This document shows positions 1 to 5,066 of a stretch of 5,066 nucleotides of DNA, one piece after another. Both the position numbers and the translations under genes were made by a program. The stretch's first letter is position 1. Every line of letters begins with the position of its first letter. This DNA is from an archaeon (lineage in GTDB: Archaea > Thermoproteota > Nitrososphaeria > Nitrososphaerales > Nitrosopumilaceae), in NCBI GenBank assembly GCA_005240025.1, contig SBBK01000123.1, positions 1-5,066 on the forward strand, in the 5' to 3' direction. The notes beneath the pieces are model-generated. The model was not told where the DNA came from and searched no databases. It was given only the letters and a program-made list of their open reading frames with translations.

Positions 1-1336
1 CCTCACGCATCCCAGATGGCGTGATCTCGATGAGGGCTTTTTGAAAGTCATCATTGATTACAATGAGTTTGTCCAGTGTTTCTGGCGGGATCTTTTCATC
101 TTCTAGATTCAGTTCAGGCAATAATCTCCTGAGGCATTTCATGGCTGCTTCTTTGCAGAGATATTCCAGATCCGCCCCAACATAGCCGTGGCTTACTGAA
201 GCAATTTTATCCAAATCGGTGTAACCACTATCATTCTCGTCTGTGATAAGTGGCATGTTCCTCGTGTGTATGTTTAGAATGTCTTTTCGTCCCTTTTTAT
301 CAGGCACTTTGATTTCAATTTCTCTATCAAATCTGCCCGGTCTTCGTAGGGCAGGATCGATTGCGTTTGGCCTGTTTGTTGCTGCGATAACTATAACCTT
401 GCCCCTGGCTTCCAGCCCATCCATGAGTGAAAGCATCTGTGAAACAACCCTTCGCTCTACCTCACCTGTTACTTCTTCCCTTTTTGGGGCAATCGAATCT
501 ATCTCATCTACAAAAATTATTGACGGTGACTTTTCTCTTGCTTCTTTGAATATCTCTCGTAATCGTGCCTCACTTTCTCCATAAAACTTGCTCATTATTT
601 CCGGTCCTGATATGCTGATAAAATGTGCGTTACTCTCATTGGCCACTGCTTTTGCAAGCAAGGTCTTACCTGTCCCCGGCGGTCCGTACAACAACACTCC
701 CTTGGGAGCCTCAACACCAAGTTTTTCAAAGATCTCCGGGTGCCTTAATGGAAGTTCGATCATTTCCCTCACTTTTTTGATTTCGTCTGTGAGGCCACCA
801 ATGTCTTCATACGTTACCTGAGGAACCCCCCTTAGGGTCTCGCCCTTTTCTGCTATGTGAAATACTGTTTTTTGAGTTACAAGAACCGCATCTGCTGCAG
901 GTGTTACACCAATCACCTGAAATGTCAGCCTTCCTCCAAAGTACGGAACCATGACGTTGTCGCCTTTGATCAAAGGAACGCTTTCAAGAGCATCTGCCAG
1001 ATAGCGCTCATCGATTGGCGGTATTGCCTCAAGGGGAGCAACAACTACCTTTTCTGCGGCAACTGCCTTGATCTTTCTAACACTTATCGTATCTCCAATT
1101 GCTATTCCTGCGTTGTTTCTGCCAAGCCCATCTATCCTGATTATTCCCTTTCCCTCGTCCGACGGATACAATGGCAGGCATTTTGCAACAGTTCTACGCT
1201 TTCCCTTGATCTCTACTACGTCACCTGTGGATGCATTCAATGTGTCCATGGAATCATAATCGATTCGAGCCACTCCACGGCCAACATCCCTTGTATACGC
1301 CTCAAGTACCTTGAGAGAAAGTGCGCTTTGGCTCAT
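1..1336 (-). CDS. cdc48: Cdc48/VCP-family AAA+ ATPase (archaeal VAT-type), N-terminal part, truncated by window edge
   Basis: Cdc48 is a hexameric AAA+ unfoldase/segregase of the cytosol that threads proteins through its pore, acting in archaea upstream of the proteasome. The visible 445 codons cover the N-domain (about 1-165; it opens [20 protein letters not shown], a Cdc48 double-psi barrel followed by the second N-subdomain) and the whole first ATPase domain, which starts at the DIGGL motif (D178). Key residues seen are Walker A GPPGTGKT (218-225), pore loop KFYG (F251-Y252), Walker B IIFVDEID (273-280, catalytic E278), sensor-1 N321, and arginine fingers R332 and R335 in LRRPGRFD. The last codons read TPSGMRE, the linker before the second ATPase domain, so about 40% of a usual 720-750 residue protein lies off the left edge. 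The ATG at 1336 is chosen because it fits the family N-terminus and lies about 25 nt from a clear TATA box, implying a leaderless mRNA. It is divergent from rpl2. No intact D1 motif is missing. Confidence 0.96.
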   Translation of the reverse strand, partial: MSQSALSLKVLEAYTRDVGRGVARIDYDSMDTLNASTGDVVEIKGKRRTVAKCLPLYPSDEGKGIIRIDGLGRNNAGIAIGDTISVRKIKAVAAEKVVVAPLEAIPPIDERYLADALESVPLIKGDNVMVPYFGGRLTFQVIGVTPAADAVLVTQKTVFHIAEKGETLRGVPQVTYEDIGGLTDEIKKVREMIELPLRHPEIFEKLGVEAPKGVLLYGPPGTGKTLLAKAVANESNAHFISISGPEIMSKFYGESEARLREIFKEAREKSPSIIFVDEIDSIAPKREEVTGEVERRVVSQMLSLMDGLEARGKVIVIAATNRPNAIDPALRRPGRFDREIEIKVPDKKGRKDILNIHTRNMPLITDENDSGYTDLDKIASVSHGYVGADLEYLCKEAAMKCLRRLLPELNLEDEKIPPETLDKLIVINDDFQKALIEITPSGMRE

Positions 1337-1356
1337 AGTTCTAACATTGCAGCGTA

Positions 1357-1365
1357 TTTTTTATA
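1357..1365 (-). promoter_or_regulatory. TATA box of cdc48
   Basis: On the minus strand the sequence reads AAAGATATAAAAAATACG, with the core TATAAAAAA at 1365-1357 and a purine-rich BRE-like stretch just upstream. Its centre is about 25 nt before the A of the cdc48 ATG (1336). This is the usual archaeal TATA-to-start-site distance, so transcription should begin at or next to the start codon (leaderless). Confidence 0.7.
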
Positions 1366-1450
1366 TCTTTGGCGTTTTTCATCCATACGAACACTACTGA
1401 CTTGTAAACCATGCAGGAAAATCGTAAATCCAGAACATTCCAAAACAAAG

Positions 1451-1459
1451 CTTAAAATC
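1451..1459 (+). promoter_or_regulatory. TATA-like box of rpl2
   Basis: CTTAAAATC preceded by AAAG (BRE-like) is centred near 1455, 26-28 nt before the rpl2 ATG at 1483. No ribosome-binding site lies between, so a leaderless transcript is inferred. Together with the cdc48 TATA box it makes a 146-bp divergent promoter region; nothing else is recognisable in 1371-1450. Confidence 0.6.
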
Positions 1460-1482
1460 TCAATCCAAAGACATCACCAAAA

Positions 1483-2214
1483 ATGGGTAAACGACCGCTA
1501 GTTAGAAGGCGTGGACGGGGAGGAAAGCAGTTTAGGGCAACCTATACAGGCAAGTTGGCTCCTGCAAAATACCCATATTTTGACCTGGCCGAGGATCATA
1601 CAGGCACTGTAATAGATCTTGTCCATGAAAGGGGAAGAGACGCTCCACTTTCCAAAGTGCGATTTGAGAATGGCTCTGTATCTTTTGTGCCAGCTGTTCT
1701 GGGAACTAAAATTGGCTCAACAATCAAGTTTGGCCTAAACGCGGGTATTGCTGACGGCAATGTAATTAGCATTCAAAATATCCCAGATGGCACAACTGTC
1801 TGCAACATAGAAAAGCACTTTGGTGACGGTGGTTCGATAGCAAAAACGGCAGGTAGCTCGGCAACTGTATTCTCGCACGGTACCGATGGCGTTACAATAA
1901 AACTCCCTTCTGGCAGTTTTACCACAATAAATGCAAAAAACAGGGCAATGGTTGGTGTACTGGCAGGGGGAGGAACAGGAGATCGACCTTTTCTTAATGC
2001 GGGAAACAAATGGCGCAGATACAGATCAAAGGGACGCAAATATCCGATAGTTAGAGGAGTTGCACAAGCAGCATATGTTCATCCGCATGGTGGAGGAAGA
2101 CACCAACACATGGGTGGCAGTGGAACTGTTTCAAGAAATGCACCGCCCGGTGCCAAAGTTGGCAGCATTGCTGCAAGAAAGACAGGACGAGCTAGAGTAA
2201 AAGATAGAGTCTAA
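1483..2214 (+). CDS. rpl2: 50S ribosomal protein L2 (uL2)
   Basis: uL2 binds 23S rRNA near the peptidyl-transferase centre and is one of the most conserved large-subunit proteins. The 243-residue length is normal for archaea (about 235-245). Recognisable blocks are the basic N-terminus GKRPLVRRRGRGG, the OB-fold part with LVHERGRDAPL (46-56) and VPAVLGTKIG, then NIPDGTTVCNIE, the SH3-like part with NRAMVGVLAGGG, KWRRYRSKG, and the C-terminal HPHGGGRHQH (200-209) and AARKTGRAR. His200 aligns with the conserved histidine of E. coli L2 (His229). Oddly, the usual NPVD before that histidine is AAYV here; I recall the same in other thaumarchaeal L2 proteins. The gene stands alone: cdc48 is upstream on the other strand and acylphosphatase downstream, with no L23 or S19 neighbour as in the classic S10 cluster. 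The start is fixed by the family N-terminus and the TATA spacing. The T-rich 2253-2259 (TCTTTTC) may help end the transcript. Confidence 0.98.
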   Translation: MGKRPLVRRRGRGGKQFRATYTGKLAPAKYPYFDLAEDHTGTVIDLVHERGRDAPLSKVRFENGSVSFVPAVLGTKIGSTIKFGLNAGIADGNVISIQNIPDGTTVCNIEKHFGDGGSIAKTAGSSATVFSHGTDGVTIKLPSGSFTTINAKNRAMVGVLAGGGTGDRPFLNAGNKWRRYRSKGRKYPIVRGVAQAAYVHPHGGGRHQHMGGSGTVSRNAPPGAKVGSIAARKTGRARVKDRV

Positions 2215-2230
2215 ACCATAGACCCTAAAA

Positions 2231-2240
2231 TTGATTAATA
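2231..2240 (+). promoter_or_regulatory. TATA-like box of acylphosphatase gene
   Basis: TTGATTAATA in the 48-bp gap after rpl2 has its AT core (TTAATA) centred about 26 nt before the ATG at 2263. This is the same leaderless spacing as at the other genes here. It suggests acyP is transcribed separately from rpl2, although read-through cannot be excluded. Confidence 0.5.
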
Positions 2241-2262
2241 CCAAGACAAGAATCTTTTCTAA

Positions 2263-2541
2263 ATGACCAAGCAGCGGGTACATCTTTTTATCAAAGGCAA
2301 AGTTCAGGGGGTCTTCTTTCGACAAGCAATGAAGGTGACTGCGAAAAAAAATCATGTATCGGGATGGGTTCGAAATCTCAAGGACGGTAGGGTTGAGGCA
2401 GTTTTAGAAGGCGAAGACATCAACGTAAGCGGCGTGGTCGAGTGGTGTCATGCAGGCCCAGCAAATGCTAGGGTTGAGGACATTGAAATAAGAAACGAAA
2501 AATACAAGAGCGAATTTGCAAAATTTGAAGTTTTGTACTAA
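2263..2541 (+). CDS. acyP: Acylphosphatase
   Basis: Acylphosphatase hydrolyses the carboxyl-phosphate bond of small acyl phosphates such as carbamoyl, acetyl or 1,3-bisphosphoglycerate-type compounds; it is a small soluble ferredoxin-like enzyme. The 92-residue length is typical. The first signature KGKVQGVFFR (11-20) carries the phosphate-binding loop with the catalytic Arg20. The second, GWVRNLKDGRVEAVLEG (34-50), contains the catalytic Asn38. Both match the conserved pair (Arg23/Asn41) of the muscle enzyme. The C-terminus KFEVLY has the usual final beta strand. It follows rpl2 by 48 bp on the same strand with its own TATA-like element. Its TAA stop overlaps the TAG of a degenerate minus-strand reading frame, described in the findings. 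Downstream signals that could end transcription are a hairpin at 2555-2571 and a T6 run at 2617-2622. Physiological substrate in this organism is unknown. Confidence 0.95.
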   Translation: MTKQRVHLFIKGKVQGVFFRQAMKVTAKKNHVSGWVRNLKDGRVEAVLEGEDINVSGVVEWCHAGPANARVEDIEIRNEKYKSEFAKFEVLY

Positions 2542-2554
2542 CGGAGCCAGTATC

Positions 2555-2571
2555 TTTTGATCTCATCAAAA
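2555..2571. terminator. Small perfect hairpin after acyP, possible terminator
   Basis: TTTTGAT (2555-2561), a three-base loop and ATCAAAA (2565-2571) form a perfect 7-bp inverted repeat 13 bp after the acyP stop. It is AT-rich and lies between converging transcription units, so a termination or mRNA 3'-end role is plausible. Archaeal termination depends mainly on T runs, and the nearest plus-strand run is T6 at 2617-2622. Confidence 0.35.
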
Positions 2572-2604
2572 TCTTGGCCGTGCTTTAGTAACGCTCTGTC
2601 ATTT

Positions 2605-2632
2605 TCAAAACTAATGTTTTTTAAGAATTAGT
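2605..2632 (-). terminator. Probable terminator of SRP RNA
   Basis: Just past the 3' end of the SRP RNA, minus-strand ACTAAT (2632-2627) and ATTAGT (2615-2610) form a 6-bp stem with an 11-nt loop, overlapping a TTTT run (2610-2607). The loop in the plus direction contains T6 (2617-2622), so the element could end transcription both ways between acyP and the SRP RNA gene. Confidence 0.4.
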
Positions 2633-2948
2633 GGTAGTAGACCTGCCGGTTCCGGTCCAGACAGGTAACCCCATCTCAAGATGCACAAGATCCGCCACGT
2701 TGACGAAGTAGCGTGGGTACTTTGCCTTAGGATTGCTCCCTCCCGGACCTCATCCATTTCGGCAATTCGATCCAAAGAGCCATCCCTTCGGACAATCTCG
2801 GACCTGCATCCACCCGCTTCGGCGTGATTTCATTTCAGTACATCAAGCGGGAATCATCCATCTGGAGATTTATCCAGCAGTTACTGACCTCTGCATAGAG
2901 CCGGTTTCAGAGAAGGGCACGGCTAGCGCCCCGATCCTACCTACTACC
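2633..2948 (-). ncRNA. ffs: Signal recognition particle RNA (archaeal 7S RNA)
   Basis: SRP RNA scaffolds SRP54 and SRP19 for co-translational targeting of membrane and secreted proteins. Length about 316 nt, normal for archaea. Helix 8 is diagnostic: AGGTCCGGGAGGGAGCA (2750-2734) has the GGGA tetraloop and the SRP54-binding internal loop, closed by GGAU/AUCC (2755-2752 with 2733-2730) and UUGCC/GGCAA (2765-2761 with 2726-2722). Helix 6 has the SRP19-type GNAR tetraloop, GAAG (2789-2786). Helix 5 shows AUCUCCAGAUG (2869-2859) pairing with CAUCUUGAGAU (2683-2673), 10 of 11 bp, plus GUAAC/GUUAC and GGUC/GACC further out. CCCGCUU/AAGCGGG (2851-2845 with 2819-2813) sits where helix 7 is expected. 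The ends are set by a perfect 8-bp helix 1, GGUAGUAG (2948-2941) with CUACUACC (2640-2633), archaeal in style. An Alu-domain hairpin GGGCGC/GUGCCC lies at 2931-2915. Termini may be off by a few bases. Confidence 0.92.
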
Positions 2949-2966
2949 AAGCCCTATTACAACCTC

Positions 2967-2977
2967 ATATTATATTT
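2967..2977 (-). promoter_or_regulatory. TATA box of SRP RNA
   Basis: The minus strand reads CCAAATATAATATG. The AT-rich core AAATATAATAT covers 2977-2967 and is centred about 25 nt before 2948, the first base of the closing helix of the SRP RNA. The spacing independently supports the RNA's strand and 5' end. Confidence 0.65.
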
Positions 2978-2983
2978 GGATTG

Positions 2984-3061
2984 GGTTCACTGGGTTCTGT
3001 TGATTGAGGCGGCACCTGATGGATAACTCGGCCCCGCTAATGCAACAGAATCGGTTCACTG
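2984..3061. repeat. 60-bp inverted-repeat unit flanked by exact 9-bp direct repeats
   Basis: The 9-mer GGTTCACTG occurs at 2984-2992 and again at 3053-3061. Directly inside each copy are the arms of an inverted repeat, GGTTCTGTTG (2993-3002) and CAACAGAATC (3043-3052), 9 of 10 complementary, around a 40-bp centre. With small gaps the symmetry continues inward (ATT/AAT, GCGG/CCGC). The right-hand direct repeat contains the last codon and the TGA stop of the thiolase gene (3056). The arrangement is that of a tiny element with terminal inverted repeats and a 9-bp target duplication, but it could equally be an RNA hairpin in the 3' untranslated region acting as terminator or processing signal. 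No tRNA or clear box C/D RNA is visible inside. Confidence 0.5.
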
Positions 3062-3961
3062 CCTCAGATCGAGTAGCATCTTGCACACAGAGCAAACCCT
3101 GCCAGTACACTCTGCTCCACAGTTTGCACATCTGACCCTCTGCTTGTAGTTTGATTCTCGCATTACTTGGGAAATCTTCAAAATTGATCTGTACATGCTG
3201 TTTTTTATCCCACTGCGCTTGCCTTCCAGCGTGTTTAAAAACTGGCGTATCTCTGTGCGCATTCCCTCATTCATGTGAGGACACGGTTCTGTCTGAAAAG
3301 GCAAATTGTTGGTAAATGCATAAAACACAATCTCAGACTCGTAAATTTCACAAAATGGCTTTACCCTTCGTAGCGTGTTACCCGGGGCGGCTGGATCCTG
3401 CCAGCCGATTTTGTTGGTATCCCCAGAAAGCACATTTATGATAAACGTCTGCAATACATCGTCCATGTTGTGACCAGTGACAATTACATCGGAGCCAATC
3501 TTCTTTGCAGCATGATCTATTGCCCGTCTCCTTAGAATGCCACATATTGAACAAGAAGAAAGCCTGTCTTCTTCATGCAACTTTAAGGACTCGTCCAGAG
3601 TAAGATCGTAGAGTTCCTTGTACGAATAAACACTGTGGACTATGCGGCGATCCGCACAGAAATTTTTTACAATCCCTAACGCTTCGTCTCTGTATCCGTG
3701 AATGCCTTCATCAATTGTTACTGCATGTATGCTAAAATTATGATTCCTTGACATTTTGGATAATACGTCCAAAATGGCAAGAGAGTCCTTCCCACCTGAT
3801 ACCGCAACGCAGACGCGTTGGCCATTTTGTATCATGCCGTATTTTGAAATGGTTTTTGCAGTCTTTCTTACAATCGAGTCCGAGAAGCATTCGGAACAAA
3901 GGTTTTCACCCGAATATCTTCTGGAATAGACAGCTGTATTCTGGCACCTGTCGCAGTTCAT
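3056..3961 (-). CDS. TtuA/Ncs6 (Ctu1)-family tRNA 2-thiouridine synthetase, ATP-pyrophosphatase type
   Basis: Enzymes of this family adenylate a tRNA uridine with ATP and replace its 2-oxygen by sulfur from a ubiquitin-like carrier. TtuA acts on U54, Ncs6/NcsA on wobble U34; sequence alone does not decide which. Numbering from the ATG at 3961 (301 residues): N-terminal zinc finger C3, C6, C22, C25; PP-loop SGGKDS (55-60); catalytic/cluster cysteines C137 and C140 (CSICG) with C227 (EPCPH), the trio that binds [4Fe-4S] in TtuA (130, 133, 222 there); C-terminal zinc finger C278, C281, C290, C293. All key residues are present. The frame is open 15 bp further, to ATG 3973 and TTG 3976. ATG 3961 is preferred because it begins MNCDRC as expected and a TATA-like box lies about 25 nt upstream, giving a leaderless mRNA. 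It lies 45 bp downstream of the protease gene on the same strand. Confidence 0.93.
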   Translation of the reverse strand: MNCDRCQNTAVYSRRYSGENLCSECFSDSIVRKTAKTISKYGMIQNGQRVCVAVSGGKDSLAILDVLSKMSRNHNFSIHAVTIDEGIHGYRDEALGIVKNFCADRRIVHSVYSYKELYDLTLDESLKLHEEDRLSSCSICGILRRRAIDHAAKKIGSDVIVTGHNMDDVLQTFIINVLSGDTNKIGWQDPAAPGNTLRRVKPFCEIYESEIVFYAFTNNLPFQTEPCPHMNEGMRTEIRQFLNTLEGKRSGIKNSMYRSILKISQVMRESNYKQRVRCANCGAECTGRVCSVCKMLLDLRQ

Positions 3962-3981
3962 GGCTCTAGTCATCAAGGCCC

Positions 3982-3990
3982 AAATTTAAC
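3982..3990 (-). promoter_or_regulatory. TATA-like box of the tRNA thiolase gene
   Basis: Minus-strand GTTAAATTT (3990-3982) lies in the 45-bp gap after the M50 protease gene. Its centre is about 25 nt before ATG 3961 but only about 13 nt before ATG 3973. The spacing therefore argues for the inner ATG as the real start and for transcription independent of the protease gene. Confidence 0.5.
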
Positions 3991-4006
3991 GATTGCAAAA
4001 CAGGGA

Positions 4007-5066
4007 CTAAATTGTGAACCAGCCTGATTTGAGGTACGACAGGGCTATGTTTAGCCCAAAAAGAGCGAAGGTAAATGCATAGATCGCCCACATGGTCCTG
4101 TTTACTGCAATGTCGGAGAGTTTCTTGTCTATTATGCTATGGATGAACTTTCCACCATCCAATATGGGGAGGGGGAGCATGTTGATAATCCCAATGAAAA
4201 ACGAGATCATCCAAAGCCACAACAAAAACATCGACAGCTCAGGGCTACTCCACTCTATAAAGTTGTAAACAGGCTTGTATGAAATCGAGTTGTCTCGAAT
4301 TATTCCAATGAGTCCTTTTTCGGGATCATCGGGGGATGGTGTGATCTCTATGGAAAACTGCAACCTCTGCCCATCCCTGAGGGCCGTAACTAGCGCTGTA
4401 TCTCCAGGGGCAAGCTTTACCTTTGTAAAATCAATAGGTGTGACTATCTGGATATCATTAATTGAAGTGATTATGTCGTTTGGTTGCAGTCCTGCCTTTT
4501 CCGCACCTGTCCCGGACATGATTGAAAGGACAGTGACACCCCGTGGTATCTCATAGAAGCTGCTCTTGAGCGGTTCTGGAACAATGATTGCAAAGAGGGG
4601 GTTTGTCAAAAGTACTGCCCCCAGCGCCAACGCAAAGATGACATTTGAGGTAGCGCCAGCACCAATGACTCGGAGTTTTGAGATCTTTTTTGCCTTGTTG
4701 AACTCCTCATCATCTGGTTCCACAAAACCTGCAAACATTGCTATGAAAATAGCAAAGCCACCAGTCTTGATCCGTATTTTTTCAAGCGTAGCAACAATCC
4801 CATGTGCACCCTCATGTATTACCAGAACAATTGGAATTGAAAGAAGAAAATACAGTATTGCAGACGCAGAAGTAAGCGTAACGCCAGGTATCAAAACGGT
4901 GAGCTCTGCAAACTCTGCAGGCCTCTCAAAAAACTTGGTAATGTTATCTATTAAAAACCAAAAACCAAATCCCATCATCACAAAACCGGCAATGACACTT
5001 ATGTCTGCAAATATGCGTATGCCTCTCCGCGTGCGCCCCAGAAGCCTAGTTAGAGCCTGCTGGACC
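4007..5066 (-). CDS. M50 (site-2 protease) family membrane zinc metalloprotease with PDZ domain, 5' end outside window
   Basis: Site-2-type proteases cut transmembrane helices inside the membrane, typically in regulated intramembrane proteolysis. The frame has no stop up to the right edge; a GTG at 4981 with ATG at 4978 and 4975 exists, but codons upstream (VQQALTRLLGRTRRGIRIF) look like real protein, so the gene is treated as 5'-truncated with 352 residues visible. In that numbering: a membrane helix about 20-40; a helix with the zinc motif HEGAH (84-88, catalytic E85); a hydrophobic GGFAIFIAMF segment; FVEPDD; the GAGATSNVIFA motif (135-145, N141) starting another helix; a PDZ domain about 175-258 (PRGVTVLSIM, GLQPNDIITSINDI); a helix at 279-298; the third zinc-ligand motif LPILDGGK (D303); and a last helix at 325-345. 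All catalytic motifs are intact. The substrate is not predictable; nothing beside it resembles an anti-sigma factor. Its stop lies 45 bp before the tRNA thiolase start. Confidence 0.92.
   Translation of the reverse strand, partial: VQQALTRLLGRTRRGIRIFADISVIAGFVMMGFGFWFLIDNITKFFERPAEFAELTVLIPGVTLTSASAILYFLLSIPIVLVIHEGAHGIVATLEKIRIKTGGFAIFIAMFAGFVEPDDEEFNKAKKISKLRVIGAGATSNVIFALALGAVLLTNPLFAIIVPEPLKSSFYEIPRGVTVLSIMSGTGAEKAGLQPNDIITSINDIQIVTPIDFTKVKLAPGDTALVTALRDGQRLQFSIEITPSPDDPEKGLIGIIRDNSISYKPVYNFIEWSSPELSMFLLWLWMISFFIGIINMLPLPILDGGKFIHSIIDKKLSDIAVNRTMWAIYAFTFALFGLNIALSYLKSGWFTI

Noticed and set aside
243..821. Two plus-strand open frames antisense to the first ATPase domain of cdc48
   Set aside because: They are the complementary shadow of conserved AAA+ coding sequence and show no motifs of their own.
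857..1501. Long plus-strand open frame of 214 codons
   Set aside because: It lies antisense to the Cdc48 N-terminal region, which has clear domain motifs, crosses the divergent promoter and runs into rpl2. The product is cysteine/serine/tyrosine-rich with no recognisable domain.
1773..2355. Minus-strand open frames opposite rpl2 and acyP
   Set aside because: They are shadows of two well-supported conserved genes.
2951..2962. TGTAAT at 2962-2957 taken as the SRP Alu-domain motif, with a longer SRP RNA 5' end
   Set aside because: It would place the 5' end upstream of the TATA box and break the 8-bp pairing of GGTAGTAG with CTACTACC. The shorter RNA agrees with both promoter spacing and end pairing.
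2733..3026. Plus-strand open frame of 97 codons
   Set aside because: It overlaps the SRP RNA on the opposite strand and its promoter; the proline- and histidine-rich product has no family features.
2949..3055. tRNA or box C/D small RNA gene in the thiolase-SRP RNA spacer
   Set aside because: GGTTCACTG resembles a T-arm start, but no 5-bp T stem, anticodon arm or acceptor stem can be built. TGATG at 3018-3022 resembles part of box C, but a matching D box at the right distance and terminal stem are missing.
3748..3969. Plus-strand open frame opposite the thiolase N-terminus
   Set aside because: It is antisense to the zinc finger and PP-loop coding sequence and has no motif of its own.
4275..4556. 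Plus-strand open frame opposite the PDZ domain of the M50 protease
   Set aside because: It is a complementary shadow of the protease gene; no domain is recognisable.

Overview
The window reads as chromosomal DNA of an ammonia-oxidising-type archaeon (Thaumarchaeota / Nitrososphaerota, most likely Nitrosopumilales). The evidence is an archaeal Cdc48/VAT N-half, an archaeal L2 with the thaumarchaeal-looking signature AAYVHPHGGG, an archaeal/eukaryal-type SRP RNA with both helix 6 and helix 8, and TATA-like boxes about 25 nt upstream of start codons with no leader. The genus cannot be fixed from this sequence. The moderate GC would suit a Nitrosotenuis-like genome better than the very AT-rich Nitrosopumilus, but that is inference.

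Layout. Positions 1-1336 (minus) hold the N-terminal 445 residues of Cdc48, running off the left edge. A 146-bp divergent promoter region (1337-1482) separates it from rpl2 (1483-2214, plus), followed by acylphosphatase (2263-2541, plus). A converging minus-strand block comes next. Read in its own direction from the right edge, it holds a site-2-type M50 membrane protease with a PDZ domain (5' end outside the window), a TtuA/Ncs6-type tRNA thiolation enzyme (3961 to 3056), a short symmetric repeat structure, and the gene for SRP RNA (2948 to 2633). The stretch 2542-3055 has no protein gene: it holds the SRP RNA, its promoter, terminator-like hairpins, a 60-bp inverted-repeat unit bounded by 9-bp direct repeats, and a possible decayed ORF end.

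Together this is mostly core information-processing and protein-quality-control machinery: ribosome (L2), protein targeting (SRP RNA), tRNA modification (TtuA/Ncs6), segregase/unfoldase (Cdc48) and membrane proteolysis (M50). Almost every gene appears to have its own promoter, so this looks like a set of single transcription units rather than an operon. I see no defence, phage, CRISPR or other specialised accessory system. The most unusual item is the small repeat-bounded unit between the thiolase stop codon and the SRP RNA promoter.
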